The translations under genes were made by a program, and so were the position numbers. The notes under the pieces are model-generated. The model saw nothing but the letters and a program-made list of their open reading frames with translations, was not told where the DNA came from and did no database searches. A stretch of 40,296 nt of DNA from Thalassotalea sp. 42_200_T64 (lineage in GTDB: Bacteria > Pseudomonadota > Gammaproteobacteria > Enterobacterales > Alteromonadaceae): the NCBI GenBank assembly GCA_002162925.1, contig MABC01000060.1, positions 1 to 40,296 of the forward strand. The letters are read 5' to 3'. Each line of letters starts with the position of its first letter. The stretch's first letter is position 1. Of this stretch, positions 1-11,768 are shown one piece after another.

Positions 1-85
1 AAAAGATATTCGAGATTGGTCAGTACAGGGACCGGTTGAGTTAAACCCAGAGCAGAATAAAGAAGCAGCTAAAAAAGCCGCTTAA
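1..85 (+). CDS. 3' end of an unidentified CDS (27 codons visible)
   Basis: An open frame enters from the left edge and ends at TAA 83-85. The visible peptide ends in ELNPEQNKEAAKKAA, a hydrophilic, Ala/Lys-rich tail. It has no in-window start, and no domain can be recognised in 27 residues. It converges on slt, which is on the opposite strand. I do not recognise the gene. Confidence 0.5.
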   Translation, partial: KDIRDWSVQGPVELNPEQNKEAAKKAA

Positions 86-91
86 CAAAAA

Positions 92-166
92 AAGCGACAA
101 CTATCTTGAAAAACACCGAGGTTTTCACGTTCAAGGATAGTGGCCGTTCGGTGTTGCTGCTCGCTT
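92..166. other. Structured intergenic segment with competing stems
   Basis: ACTATC-TTGAA (100-110) pairs with TTCAAGGATAGT (130-141) with one bulged base. AACACCGA (112-119) pairs perfectly with TCGGTGTT (148-155). AAGCGA (92-97) pairs with TCGCTT (161-166). The first two stems interlock, so they are either alternative folds or a pseudoknot. There is no clean U-tract, so this is not a standard intrinsic terminator. It lies between the convergent ends of the left-edge gene and slt. Confidence 0.4.
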
Positions 167-298
167 AAATGGGCTGGATAATGATTTGCTAGCTCTTTCA
201 TATTAGATTTGATATTGGTATTTTAGTGATAACATTTATCCGCCGATAATAGCACAGCCTACTTTGTGCTTATAGCTTTAACACCCGTGATGGCTAAC

Positions 299-2209
299 CT
301 AATCAATCATCATAGACGTTAATTCAACAAATGGTGAATCCCCTCGTTGCTGCTTTCGTTGGTATATTTCAGTAAAAGCCAAAACACTTTTTACGTATTC
401 TCGGGTTTCTTTATAGGGGATGGTTTCAATCCAGGCATCGGCAGCTAATTTTGGTTCCGCTTGTAACCAACGCTTTACTCTTTTCGGGCCAGCATTATAG
501 GCCGCCGTTGCTAAGACAATGTTATTATCAAATTTTATTAAAAGATACTGCAAGTATTTAATGCCAAGCTCTATATTAGTCTCACGATCGAGTATTTGAT
601 GGCGTTTCAACTTGGTTTTATTCAGGTAATTGGCGGTCATCGGTCTTACTTGCATTAAGCCAAGCGCACCGACGCTTGACGTTGCATCCGTCATAAAAAT
701 ACTTTCTTTACGGGCAATAGCGTAGGCCCAAGCTTCATCCACCGCATATTTTTTTGCTAAGGGTTGAAATAAGCTTTGATATGGCATCGGAAATCGGACA
801 TCAATATCGTTTAACGCGCCAACCTGGGTCAAAGAGTATATGCCACGATCAAACCAGCCCTGGAGATGCGCCCACTTTGCGGCAACAACTTGCTGGCTAG
901 AATTTAATTCACTCATCCAGTAACGCCATTCTCGTCTTGCCTGAGTTAAACGATTTAGTCGATACAGTTCTAATGCGCGTTGAGCTGCTGGGTATGATTG
1001 AAACCCCTCAATTTGATGTGCGGACATATTAATGGGTTCATGATTTAACACACTTTTATCACCTATCTTGGCCGCTGCCAAAAAACCATAGTAACTACGC
1101 TGCTGTGCTAGCTCTTGATATATTGTCTGCCCATCACTGTGCTCTTTAGCACCGTATTCAACGGCCCTGGCTTGCCAATAAAGCCACTGCCTCTGCTTTT
1201 TTTGAGTATTTGTGAGTAAAGCTATTTCTGCGGCAATCGCGGTAAAATCATGACTTCTCAATAAACTTGCCAGCCGCCATTGCACTGCCCCGTTATTGAT
1301 ATATTTTCGTTCGATATTGGCAAACCAAATAAGCGCTTTTGGGTGTTCTGAACGAGCAATAGCGGTTACCAATAATGGTAGCACTGTCTCTATTTGGCCA
1401 ATCGAAAACCTGTCACTGACGTTTTCAAAAATTGACAAGGCTAACACGGCATCTTGCCAAATCAATCGTTTTAGGCCATCGACTAACACTAGGGCTTCTT
1501 GATTGTTGCGCTGATTAAATTTAGCTAACTTAGCTAATTGTTTGGGCTTACGTTTAATGGTTTTCCACAACGTCACTAAATATTTTTCTTTTTGCGGCAA
1601 CAGTTTTATTAAATATTTTACCAGACCATAAGACCCTGCCTTTTGCGCTAGCATGATCCTTTGCCAAATGAGTTCAGTGCTACGAAAACCTGCCTGGGTC
1701 CATAGTGAAAATAGCTTATCGCATTGTTTCGGAAGTGATGTTCCACTGAGCCACAGCGCCGATACTTGCGGTAAAACGTCTGTTTTGTCAGCACCTAAAT
1801 CCAATTGGTAAGCCATATTGAGACAAGTTAGCTGTTTATTATCGGTAGCCTTGAAGTAGTGAATAAAGCGCGATTTTTTTTGGTAACGTTGTAAATATAG
1901 CAGCCACGCCTTCCTTAACCGCCAGTCTAGTGCCGTATCTTGGTATTGTGACAAAAACGCTTCGATCTGTGTTTCATTTTTTAAGTGTAAGTTTTTGGTA
2001 AGTTGGCTTAATTGAAAATAAGGCAATAATGGGTAATTCTGTAGCTGCTTAACCTTGACTTGGTAGCTTGGCGAATTAATATCCCACTTAACCGCTTCAG
2101 CGGCTAAAAATTCAGCTCGCAACGGTTCATCTTGACCTGCCTGTACATTGCCAGTCAGCATCAGTCTTAATATTAGGATAATGACAAAACTGCGATAGGA
2201 AAATTTCAA
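299..2209 (-). CDS. slt: Soluble lytic murein transglycosylase (Slt70 type)
   Basis: Periplasmic enzyme that cleaves the MurNAc-GlcNAc bond of peptidoglycan and leaves 1,6-anhydro ends. An N-terminal signal peptide (hydrophobic residues about 8-24) precedes a long alpha-superhelical region of the Slt70 U/L type. The catalytic domain is at about residues 485-620. The SLT motifs are present: ARKES with catalytic Glu about residue 502, GLMQ about 517-520, and AAYNAG about 569-574. The length of 636 aa matches the family (E. coli about 645). The start codon appears to be TTG (2207-2209), preceded by GGAAG at a good distance; the signal peptide would be lost with a later start. It is divergent from tusA with 89 bp between. 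In E. coli slt is followed by trpR, which is not present here. Confidence 0.93.
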   Translation of the reverse strand: MKFSYRSFVIILILRLMLTGNVQAGQDEPLRAEFLAAEAVKWDINSPSYQVKVKQLQNYPLLPYFQLSQLTKNLHLKNETQIEAFLSQYQDTALDWRLRKAWLLYLQRYQKKSRFIHYFKATDNKQLTCLNMAYQLDLGADKTDVLPQVSALWLSGTSLPKQCDKLFSLWTQAGFRSTELIWQRIMLAQKAGSYGLVKYLIKLLPQKEKYLVTLWKTIKRKPKQLAKLAKFNQRNNQEALVLVDGLKRLIWQDAVLALSIFENVSDRFSIGQIETVLPLLVTAIARSEHPKALIWFANIERKYINNGAVQWRLASLLRSHDFTAIAAEIALLTNTQKKQRQWLYWQARAVEYGAKEHSDGQTIYQELAQQRSYYGFLAAAKIGDKSVLNHEPINMSAHQIEGFQSYPAAQRALELYRLNRLTQARREWRYWMSELNSSQQVVAAKWAHLQGWFDRGIYSLTQVGALNDIDVRFPMPYQSLFQPLAKKYAVDEAWAYAIARKESIFMTDATSSVGALGLMQVRPMTANYLNKTKLKRHQILDRETNIELGIKYLQYLLIKFDNNIVLATAAYNAGPKRVKRWLQAEPKLAADAWIETIPYKETREYVKSVLAFTEIYQRKQQRGDSPFVELTSMMID

Positions 2210-2298
2210 CTTTTGCTTCCAATAATTATTTTTTACTTGTTAAGTTTAGCCATAAAAACTTAAAATACTCGCTTAATGGTCCATTTAAATAATTAAAC

Positions 2299-2544
2299 AT
2301 GATTAATACTCTTTTTTCCAACGCAGACCACACTTTTAACGCCGTCGGCCTGCGCTGCCCTGAGCCGGTAATGATGGTACGGATGAATATTCGGAAAATA
2401 GCCGTTGGTGAAACCTTGTTGGTGATTGCTGATGACCCATCAACTACGCGAGACATTCCCAGTTTTTGTGAATTTATGGAGCATGAGTTAGTTGCTAAAC
2501 AAGTAGCCTCTTTACCCTATCAGTTTTTGATCAAGAAGAAATAA
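2299..2544 (+). CDS. tusA: Sulfur carrier protein TusA
   Basis: Small cytoplasmic sulfur-relay protein. It takes persulfide sulfur from IscS and passes it on towards TusBCD/E for 2-thiouridine at the tRNA wobble position; family members also serve other sulfur pathways. The family signature LRCPEPV is at residues 18-24 with the acceptor Cys at position 20, and the second half shows the typical D-x-P-S-T-x-R-D-I motif. The 81 aa length is normal for TusA. The Shine-Dalgarno sequence is weak. It shares the 2210-2298 intergenic region with divergent slt. The gene ends 47 bp before the IS110 relic begins, and a REP-like repeat follows immediately. Confidence 0.93.
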   Translation: MINTLFSNADHTFNAVGLRCPEPVMMVRMNIRKIAVGETLLVIADDPSTTRDIPSFCEFMEHELVAKQVASLPYQFLIKKK

Positions 2545-2555
2545 ACACCGTACAC

Positions 2556-2591
2556 TGTCAAGCATGGAGGTCCCGACCTGCGTCGGGTATG
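2556..2591 (+). repeat. REP-like repeat copy, interrupted by the IS110 element
   Basis: GGAGGTCCCGACCTGCGTCGGG forms a CCCGAC/GTCGGG hairpin (2572-2577 with 2582-2587). It is preceded by CTGTCAAGCA, which also precedes the copy at 6694. If the sequence between the TG at 2590-2591 and the TG at 3340-3341 is removed, the join reads GTCGGGTATG+ACGGTACAC, close to the intact copies at 8005 and 21904. Confidence 0.7.
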
Positions 2592-2616
2592 ATGGTTATA
2601 AGCTTTTGTCAAATAT

Positions 2617-3120
2617 TTAAGCTGAAAAAGCGACTTTTGGATCATATTTTATATGATTGACCCTTACTTGATATGCAATCCTTAATATTTTCTTAGCGAT
2701 GATGCATAGTGATTCAACGTATCCTCGGCCTCTACTTCGTAATTGGTCATAGTATGCTTTGAAGTGTTCATCGTGCATCTTTGCGCCCCACGCAGCATTG
2801 TACAATCGTTTTCGTAAATAAGGGTTGCCTCTCTTGGTCATTTTTCCTTTGCCTTTCCAGGTTCCACTTTGACGTACGCTGGTATCCATACCGGCAAATG
2901 CAACCCATGAATTCGCATTTTTAACGTCGGTTTCCAATTGACTCACCAATGAAGCTTTAACTAGCTTTTGAGCTAATAAGTTAATGGCTTCAAGGCTATT
3001 GTCTAAATTTGAAATGTAGGTTTTATCTTCGGTTAATTCTGCTAAAGATAATGACGCCTTAGTGACATCAATCCCAATTCCTACACAAAATTTTAAATGG
3101 CTTATAGATGCAATATTCAT
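2617..3120 (-). pseudogene. IS110-family transposase with in-frame internal deletion
   Basis: The 167 aa frame joins two parts of an IS110 recombinase. Residues about 10-52 are the start of the RuvC-like DEDD domain, with the first Asp at position 18 in GIGID. Residues about 65-160 are the C-terminal Transposase_20 domain, with A-F-A-G-M, then RQSG (candidate catalytic Ser at 85), K-R-G-N and LRKRLY. About 150 residues are missing between them, including the remaining acidic DEDD residues and the start of Transposase_20. Family members are usually about 310-340 aa. The frame stays open across the junction, so a short protein could be made, but it should be inactive for DNA cleavage. Confidence 0.85.
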
Positions 3121-3149
3121 ATATATATAGTATCCTTAAACTGTGAGTT

Positions 3150-3310
3150 TGGAGCGAATACTGGCTTTTTCATATTGGTTAAAGGTCTGAAAGAATACCT
3201 GTTATAGAAGCTCTGAATCGCTAGAGTGAGAAGAGACTTTGGCATCCCGAGAAGCTCGTAGCTTTTGACGGATTGGTCTCTTCTCCTCACCCTAGCTTAG
3301 TCTTTAAATA
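3150..3310 (-). ncRNA. Candidate bridge RNA locus of the IS110 element
   Basis: A long stem lies in the transposase leader: GCTAG, GTGAG and AAGAGAC (3220-3237) pair with GTCTCTT, CTCAC and CTAGC (3276-3296), with one mismatch and a 3-nt bulge. It closes on an internal loop (3238-3251 and 3265-3275) capped by an AAGCT-CGT-AGCTT hairpin (3252-3264). Stem, two-sided internal loop and apical hairpin is the layout of a bridge-RNA target-binding loop, and the IS110 group carries this RNA upstream of the recombinase, as here. On the minus strand the loop sides contain CCGTCA (3266-3271) and CGGGATG (3243-3249), both matching the REP-like target. Known: bridge RNAs exist in IS110 elements. Inferred: that this is one. 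Confidence 0.55.
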
Positions 3311-3337
3311 AGAATATTAAAAATACACCTCCCTTTA

Positions 3338-3426
3338 TATGACGGTACACTTTACAAATATAGTGTAATAATAACACCTTCATCCAGTGATGCTTTTACA
3401 CGGGACCTCCGAAATTCAAAACGTGC
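3338..3426. repeat. REP-like repeat: resumed target plus inverted partner copy
   Basis: TGACGGTACAC (3340-3350) continues the repeat interrupted by the IS110 element. An inverted partner follows: CATCCAGTGATGC (3381-3393), then CGGGACCTCC (3401-3410) and TTCAAAACGTGC (3415-3426). The two halves are separated by a small inverted repeat, TACACT (3346-3351) with AGTGTA (3362-3367). The paired arrangement resembles the copy pairs at 8005-8136 and 21823-21923. Confidence 0.6.
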
Positions 3427-3437
3427 CTGGAAACGAT

Positions 3438-3453
3438 GGCTCTTCGTTTCTCG
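3438..3453 (+). repeat. Short dispersed motif, copy 1 (GCTCTTCGTTTCTCG)
   Basis: GGCTCTTCGTTTCTCG. Near-identical copies occur at 17381-17394 (same strand) and 33475-33489 (reverse complement), all between genes. Copies 1 and 2 lie a short distance after a TTCAAAACGTGC element. Confidence 0.55.
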
Positions 3454-3507
3454 AAATTACAAATTTAAAGCCATCCCTGGCAATTTGCATTCCTTCATCC
3501 ATGAAGT

Positions 3508-3537
3508 AAAAAAAGACGCCGAGTGGCGTCTTTTGTT
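3508..3537. terminator. Intrinsic terminator of glyQS (bidirectional)
   Basis: GACGCC (3515-3520), loop GAGT, GGCGTC (3525-3530), flanked by an A-run on the left and T-run on the right, so it works for both strands. It lies about 25 bp past the glyS stop on the minus strand. Confidence 0.88.
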
Positions 3538-3561
3538 TGTACTAAAATAATTACTTAGTAA

Positions 3562-5628
3562 TTATTGTAATAACGAAATATCGGCAATATTAAAGAAGCT
3601 GGCACGTAACTGACTAAGTAAAGTTAAGCGATTGGTTTTTACCGCTTCATCGTCAGCCATTACCATTACATTATCGAAGAACTCGTCAACAGGTGCTCTT
3701 AAACTGGCTAGTTTAGATAATGCTTGCTGATAATCTTTATTGGCGAATAACGGCGTTATTTCAGCCGTTAAAGCCTTGTACTGTTGTGCTAAAGCAATTT
3801 CGGCAGGTTCAGTAGCAAGTTCGTTATTAAACTCGGCAAACAATTCACCATCAAATTTCGCAAGAATATTTCCCACGCGCTTATTAGCCGCAGCCAAAGC
3901 TTGAGCTTCATCTAAACTACGGAAATAGCTTACCGCTTTCACTCGTTGATCAAAATCTAAAGGTGCAGTTGGCTTATTCGCGAGTACAGCTTGGATAACA
4001 TCAACACTGATACCTTGTTCCTGATAAAAAGCGCGGTATCGACCTATGATGAAATCAATCACATCAGCAGCGGTTTGCTGATTCACTAATTTATCACCAT
4101 AAGATGCAATGCTTACCGTTAATAAATCGGCAATATCTAATGACAATTCTTTTTCAATAATAATGCGAATTAAGCCTATGGCCGCTCGGCGCAATGCAAA
4201 TGGGTCTTTATCCCCTTTTGGCGCTTGGTTAATACCAAAAATACCAACCAAGGTGTCCACTTTGTCGGCAACGGCTACGCTTGCACCGATAACGCCTTCA
4301 GGTAACGAATCACCAGCAAATCTTGGAAGGTATTGATCTTCTAATGCTTGTGCCACTTCGGCAACTTCACCGTCATTTTGCGCATAGTATTTCCCCATAG
4401 TGCCTTGTACTTGTGGGAATTCTAGAACCATATCGCTCATCAAATCAGTTTTACTTAATAAACCGGCACGATAAGCATGTTCACCATTGGCATTTACCGT
4501 ATTGGCAATATGTTTACTTAACTCGGCAATACGTTCTGATTTTGCTTTTAGTGTACCCAGTTGTTTTTGAAACAATACATTTTCTAAACTTTCTAAACGG
4601 CTTTCAAGTGTTTGTTTTTTATCTGTTTTAAAGAAAAACTCGGCATCGGCTAAACGTGGACGAATAACTTTCTCGTTACCTCGAATCACTTGTTCAGGCT
4701 GTTTTGACTCGATGTTAGTGACAAAGATAAATTTCGCTAATAAATTGCCGTTTGCATCCATCACCGGAAAATACTTTTGATGATCTTTCATTGAATAGAT
4801 CAACGGTTCTGCTGGAACTTGTAGGAAGTCTTCAGCGAAGCTTCCGACTAATACCGATGGCCATTCATTGATCGATGTCACTTCGTCTACTAATTCATCA
4901 TCAAGTAAAGCTGTTGCCTTTAATGAATTGGCAGCGGCATTGATATCATCAACAATAGATTGACGACGAACATCATAATCGGCGATAACATATGCCGACT
5001 TTAATGCCGACTCATAGTTATCTGCACAATCCAAAGTAACGTCACCTTCACAGTGGAAACGATGACCTTTTAAGATGTTACTCGAGGCAATGCCTAAGAT
5101 TTCACCTTCGATTATTTCACTGCCAAACATCATAGTTACGGTATGAATTGGGCGAATAAATTGAATACGGCTACTGCCCCAACGCATAGGTTTTGGTACC
5201 GGTAATTTATTTACTGCGGTAGCCGTAATTGCTGGTACTAACTCGGCGACTGACTGACCAACCTTTACCGCTTTATGTAATAACCATTCACCTTTGTTAG
5301 TAGTCAAGCGTTCTGCCTTATCTACCGTGATACCATTTGATCGTGCCCAGCCTTGTGCAGCTTTGCTTGGGTTACCCTCGTTGTCAAAAGCTACATTTAT
5401 TGCTGGACCACGCTTCTCAATAATTTTATCTGCTTGTTGCTGCTGTAATCCCTTCACTTGTACGGCTAAGCGACGAGGTGTGGCGAACCATTTAGCATCA
5501 TCAAAACTTAGTGCTGCTGTGTTTAGCTGCTCAGTGATAGAGTCATAAAATGCTATGGCTAATTTTTTCAGGGCCTTTGGTGGTAGTTCTTCAGTACCTA
5601 ATTCTATTAGAAGAGTATTGGTGCTCAT
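3562..5628 (-). CDS. glyS: Glycyl-tRNA synthetase beta subunit
   Basis: Beta chain of the alpha2beta2 bacterial glycyl-tRNA synthetase, which charges tRNA-Gly; this chain contributes tRNA binding. The 688 aa length matches the family (E. coli 689). The N-terminus has the expected [11 protein letters not shown], and later blocks such as MKDHQKYFP and the C-terminal anticodon-binding-like region (about 570-680) are intact. The ATG starts directly after the TAA of glyQ with no intergenic base, so translation is probably coupled. A strong terminator follows at 3508-3537. Nothing is unusual in the frame. Confidence 0.97.
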   Translation of the reverse strand: MSTNTLLIELGTEELPPKALKKLAIAFYDSITEQLNTAALSFDDAKWFATPRRLAVQVKGLQQQQADKIIEKRGPAINVAFDNEGNPSKAAQGWARSNGITVDKAERLTTNKGEWLLHKAVKVGQSVAELVPAITATAVNKLPVPKPMRWGSSRIQFIRPIHTVTMMFGSEIIEGEILGIASSNILKGHRFHCEGDVTLDCADNYESALKSAYVIADYDVRRQSIVDDINAAANSLKATALLDDELVDEVTSINEWPSVLVGSFAEDFLQVPAEPLIYSMKDHQKYFPVMDANGNLLAKFIFVTNIESKQPEQVIRGNEKVIRPRLADAEFFFKTDKKQTLESRLESLENVLFQKQLGTLKAKSERIAELSKHIANTVNANGEHAYRAGLLSKTDLMSDMVLEFPQVQGTMGKYYAQNDGEVAEVAQALEDQYLPRFAGDSLPEGVIGASVAVADKVDTLVGIFGINQAPKGDKDPFALRRAAIGLIRIIIEKELSLDIADLLTVSIASYGDKLVNQQTAADVIDFIIGRYRAFYQEQGISVDVIQAVLANKPTAPLDFDQRVKAVSYFRSLDEAQALAAANKRVGNILAKFDGELFAEFNNELATEPAEIALAQQYKALTAEITPLFANKDYQQALSKLASLRAPVDEFFDNVMVMADDEAVKTNRLTLLSQLRASFFNIADISLLQ

Positions 5629-6549
5629 TTATTTACCCTCCATTACGGTATTATCTCTGCACATTGGAAAACCTAATTCTTCACGTTTGGCGTAGTAAAC
5701 TTTTGCACAGCCTTTCGCTAATGTTCTCACTCGTAAAATATAGCGCTGACGTTCGGTCACGGATATTGCATGTCGAGCATCGAGTAAATTAAATGCATGC
5801 GATGCTTTCATTACTTGCTCATACGCTGGTAAAGCTAATCCAAGCTCAATCAGTTTGGCACTTTCGGCTTCGCAAACATCAAACTGATTAAACAACGCAT
5901 CGACATTGGCATGTTCAAAATTGTAGGTCGACTGCTCCACTTCATTCTGATGAAATACATCACGGTAGTATACTTTACCTAACGGACCATCGGCCCAAAC
6001 CAGATCATAAATACTATCTACATTTTGAATGTACATTGCAAGACGCTCTAAGCCATAAGTAATTTCACCCGTAACTGGCGCACATTCTAAGCCACCAACT
6101 TGTTGGAAGTAGGTAAATTGGCTTATTTCCATACCGTTTAGCCATATTTCCCAACCTAAGCCCCAGGCACCCAATGTTGGCGATTCCCAGTTATCTTCGA
6201 CAAAGCGGATATCGTGAACTAAAGGATCGATGCCAAGTTCTTTCAACGAATTTAAATACAAATCCTGAAAGTTTTTTGGCGACGGTTTCAACACCACCTG
6301 AAACTGGTAATAATGCTGTAATCGATTTGGATTTTCACCATAGCGGCCATCGGTAGGACGACGACATGGTTGCACATAAGCACTGCTCATTGGCTCTGGG
6401 CCAATAGAACGTAAAAATGTCATTGGATGAAAGGTACCTGCACCCACTTCTAAATCTAATGGTTGTACTATTACACAACCCTGCTGTGACCAATATTCTT
6501 GTAATTTAAATATTAATCCCTGGAATGTTTTGAAATCAAATGTGCTCAT
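5629..6549 (-). CDS. glyQ: Glycyl-tRNA synthetase alpha subunit
   Basis: Catalytic class II chain of the tetrameric glycyl-tRNA synthetase; it forms glycyl-adenylate. The 306 aa sequence begins [13 protein letters not shown] and carries the highly conserved blocks [21 protein letters not shown] and [13 protein letters not shown], and then [12 protein letters not shown]. The length is normal (E. coli 303). It is first gene of the glyQ-glyS pair. A TATAAT-like -10 on the minus strand lies about 40 bp upstream (6589-6594). Confidence 0.97.
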   Translation of the reverse strand: MSTFDFKTFQGLIFKLQEYWSQQGCVIVQPLDLEVGAGTFHPMTFLRSIGPEPMSSAYVQPCRRPTDGRYGENPNRLQHYYQFQVVLKPSPKNFQDLYLNSLKELGIDPLVHDIRFVEDNWESPTLGAWGLGWEIWLNGMEISQFTYFQQVGGLECAPVTGEITYGLERLAMYIQNVDSIYDLVWADGPLGKVYYRDVFHQNEVEQSTYNFEHANVDALFNQFDVCEAESAKLIELGLALPAYEQVMKASHAFNLLDARHAISVTERQRYILRVRTLAKGCAKVYYAKREELGFPMCRDNTVMEGK

Positions 6550-6588
6550 GAAAACCGAGTTATTACTGTTGTATTAAAAATTGCGCTA

Positions 6589-6594
6589 ATTATA
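6589..6594 (-). promoter_or_regulatory. Candidate -10 element for glyQS
   Basis: The minus strand reads TATAAT, 40 bp before the glyQ ATG. No good -35 hexamer is seen at 16-18 bp, so only the -10 is supported. Confidence 0.35.
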
Positions 6595-6680
6595 ACGATT
6601 GTTTAGTTAATCGACTAGCGTTAATTAGGATAAATGGCTTTGAGTAACTGGCTCCTAGCTTCGATCATGGAATATATGCT

Positions 6681-6709
6681 CGCTGTCAAGCAAGGGGGTC
6701 CCGGCATGG
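6681..6709 (+). repeat. Truncated REP-like repeat at the left edge of the ISAs1 element
   Basis: CTGTCAAGCAAGGGGGTCCCGG matches the first half of the copy at 2556 (CTGTCAAGCATGGAGGTCCCG) in 19 of 21 positions. It then breaks off close to where the transposase frame begins, so the insertion may have cut this copy. Confidence 0.6.
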
Positions 6710-7835
6710 AAAGATTACGAAACATCCTGCCCTGTAAGGACTTGCGCTAAGTAGCTTTCACTTCTTCCTGCTCGTTTTTGTTTTCTTTTGATCCCTGCTT
6801 TAAAACTTTTATCACTATTAAGTAAGTTTAAAGCGATGTGTCGTATTTTTGAAAAATTCTCTGCGGCATCGCCGCGGCGAATTCTACAAGCATCTTCTCT
6901 TAATGCGACATCTAGCTTCCAGTGCAGTTTCACTTCTATTGACCAATGCTCTCTTGCTGCATGCGCCAGCTCTTCTGCGCTAAGTTTAGCGGAACTGATA
7001 TAATAACGCACTGAAGGTTGTGTACTTGGCTTATCGCCTTCTTTTCTAAATGAAACCACGTAGCCTAATGTCGTTATGCCAGGCCATTCCAATGCAATAT
7101 CACCTAAGGCATCAATATCATGACTAACCTTGTGTAATCGCGTTTCTAAACGGCCATGTGATTGTTCTTGGGTACCATAGGTATTTTCACTTTGCAAGTC
7201 GCCAAGGTCAAATATATCATCAAATGCTTGTTCTAAGCGCTTTTGGTTGCCTTTAACGGCTAATAGGTAATCGCCATTTCCGTTTAGAATTTCTTGGGCT
7301 ATTTTTTTCTGACAACCCATTGCATCAATCCTTACAAGGCAACCACTAATATCTAACAGCTTGAGTAACTCTGGAATGGCGGTAATTTCATTCGACTTCT
7401 CTGCCGTTTTTACTTGGCCAATAACAACGTCATTGGCGGCACAAAAAGCACTTACCATATGGATTGCACCACGTTTTTTGTTTTTGTCGTACGAGCCACG
7501 AACTGTTTTGCCATCAATGGCGATTACATCGCCTTTGGTCGAACTATGACAGTCGTGCGATAAAACATGACTGAAATTGCTTGGGGTTAACCATACTGAT
7601 AACTCGTGCAATGGTGTCGTGAACTGGTATACCGTTTTTATAATCACCATATTGTTGTAACCATTCAAGCTTATCCTTGCCAAAATCTTCTATTTCTTCC
7701 CATCCCTCTGCTCCAGCAATAACGGCTACTACAGCAAGAAATAGAATGTCTGACAAACTGTGGTCTACTTTCCATTTTTGCCTTGGATCTTTAATAATTG
7801 ATATGTGGTCAAGCAAGGTTAATCCATCCATCCAG
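6710..7835 (-). mobile_element. ISAs1-type insertion sequence, frameshifted
   Basis: It consists of one transposase split over two minus-strand frames (7544-7831 and 6715-about 7600) with little flanking sequence. The left edge abuts a broken REP-like repeat. I could not identify terminal inverted repeats or a target duplication by eye, so the ends are approximate. Confidence 0.6.
6715..7831 (-). pseudogene. ISAs1-family transposase, frameshifted
   Basis: The N-terminal part (7544-7831, 95 aa) is the transposase-associated domain with [19 protein letters not shown] and PVHDTIARV. The catalytic part continues in a different frame from about 7570 down to 6715: AIDGKTVRG with the first Asp, RIDAMGCQKKIA with the second, LAVKGNQ, and HWSIEVKLHW near the C-terminus. 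Together they give about 365-375 aa, the normal length of one ISAs1 transposase. The frames cross near 7545-7575, after the FQSCF block. No slippery A-run is seen there and this family is not known for programmed frameshifting, so this is most likely a disabled copy. Confidence 0.85.
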
Positions 7836-7873
7836 TCATTTTATATTTATCTTATGAGTAAAGATAAGTATAA

Positions 7874-7893
7874 GATCACATCTAAATGTGATC
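7874..7893. repeat. Perfect palindromic hairpin between ISAs1 and the REP-like pair
   Basis: GATCACAT-CTAA-ATGTGATC: 8-bp arms around a 4-nt loop. The half-sites are oriented opposite to a CRP site (TGTGA-N6-TCACA). It could mark the IS end or be a protein-binding palindrome; neither can be decided here. Confidence 0.4.
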
Positions 7894-7921
7894 ATCAAAT
7901 CGATCTTTTATTTATTTTATA

Positions 7922-8136
7922 AAATCACCTTAAATTAAGAAAACAGTCAAAATATAAAATTCAGCTAAGCCGCATAAAACAAGGCTGTTTCATGATCTTT
8001 CCCTGGGGGTCCCGGCCTTCGCCGGGATGACGGAGTAAATATTCTAGAAACAATTAAACGTCATCCCGGCGCACTACTGCATGGATAATGCAGGAGGTAG
8101 AGCGAAGCAGGATGCCAGAGCCGAGGCCGGGACCTC
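7922..8136. repeat. REP-like repeat pair (inverted, BIME-like)
   Basis: The first copy is GGGGGTCCCGGCCTTCGCCGGGATGACGG in parts: GGGGGTCCCGG (8005-8015) and CGCCGGGATGACGG (8020-8033), with a CCCGGC/GCCGGG stem (8011-8016, 8021-8026). An inverted second copy runs from CGTCATCCCGGC (8059-8070) to GGCCGGGACCTCC (8125-8137). It holds an inserted segment with a CTGCAT/ATGCAG hairpin (8077-8082, 8088-8093). The stretch 7922-8000 before the pair is AT-rich with nothing I recognise. Confidence 0.75.
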
Positions 8137-8175
8137 CGGCAGTCACAGCGTGCTCTTATTTGCTCCCCTTAAACA

Positions 8176-8205
8176 AAAAACCCAGCTAATAAGCTGGGTT
8201 TTTAA
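8176..8205. terminator. Intrinsic terminator of the dnaA-gyrB operon
   Basis: CCCAGCT (8181-8187), loop AATA, AGCTGGG (8192-8198), flanked by A-run and T-run. It sits about 25 bp past the gyrB stop on the minus strand and is symmetrical enough to act in both directions. Confidence 0.88.
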
Positions 8206-8229
8206 TTTCGATAAGTAATTGAACCTTAT

Positions 8230-11759
<3,530 letters not shown>

Positions 11760-11768
11760 TAAATACGA

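Larger units (their letters stand above)
2592..3341 (-). mobile_element. IS110-family insertion sequence, internally deleted (750 bp)
   Basis: The boundaries are inferred from the TG dinucleotide at both junctions (2590-2591 and 3340-3341) and from clean reconstruction of the REP-like target when the element is removed. It contains a shortened IS110 transposase (2617-3120) and a structured leader (3121-3310). As is usual for IS110, there are no clear terminal inverted repeats and no duplication beyond the core dinucleotide. A full IS110-family element is usually about 1.2-1.5 kb, so roughly half is missing, all of it from inside the transposase. Confidence 0.7.

Noticed and set aside
7874..7893. 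CRP-binding site
   Set aside because: The half-sites face the wrong way round (TCACA before TGTGA), so it is an unrelated palindrome.
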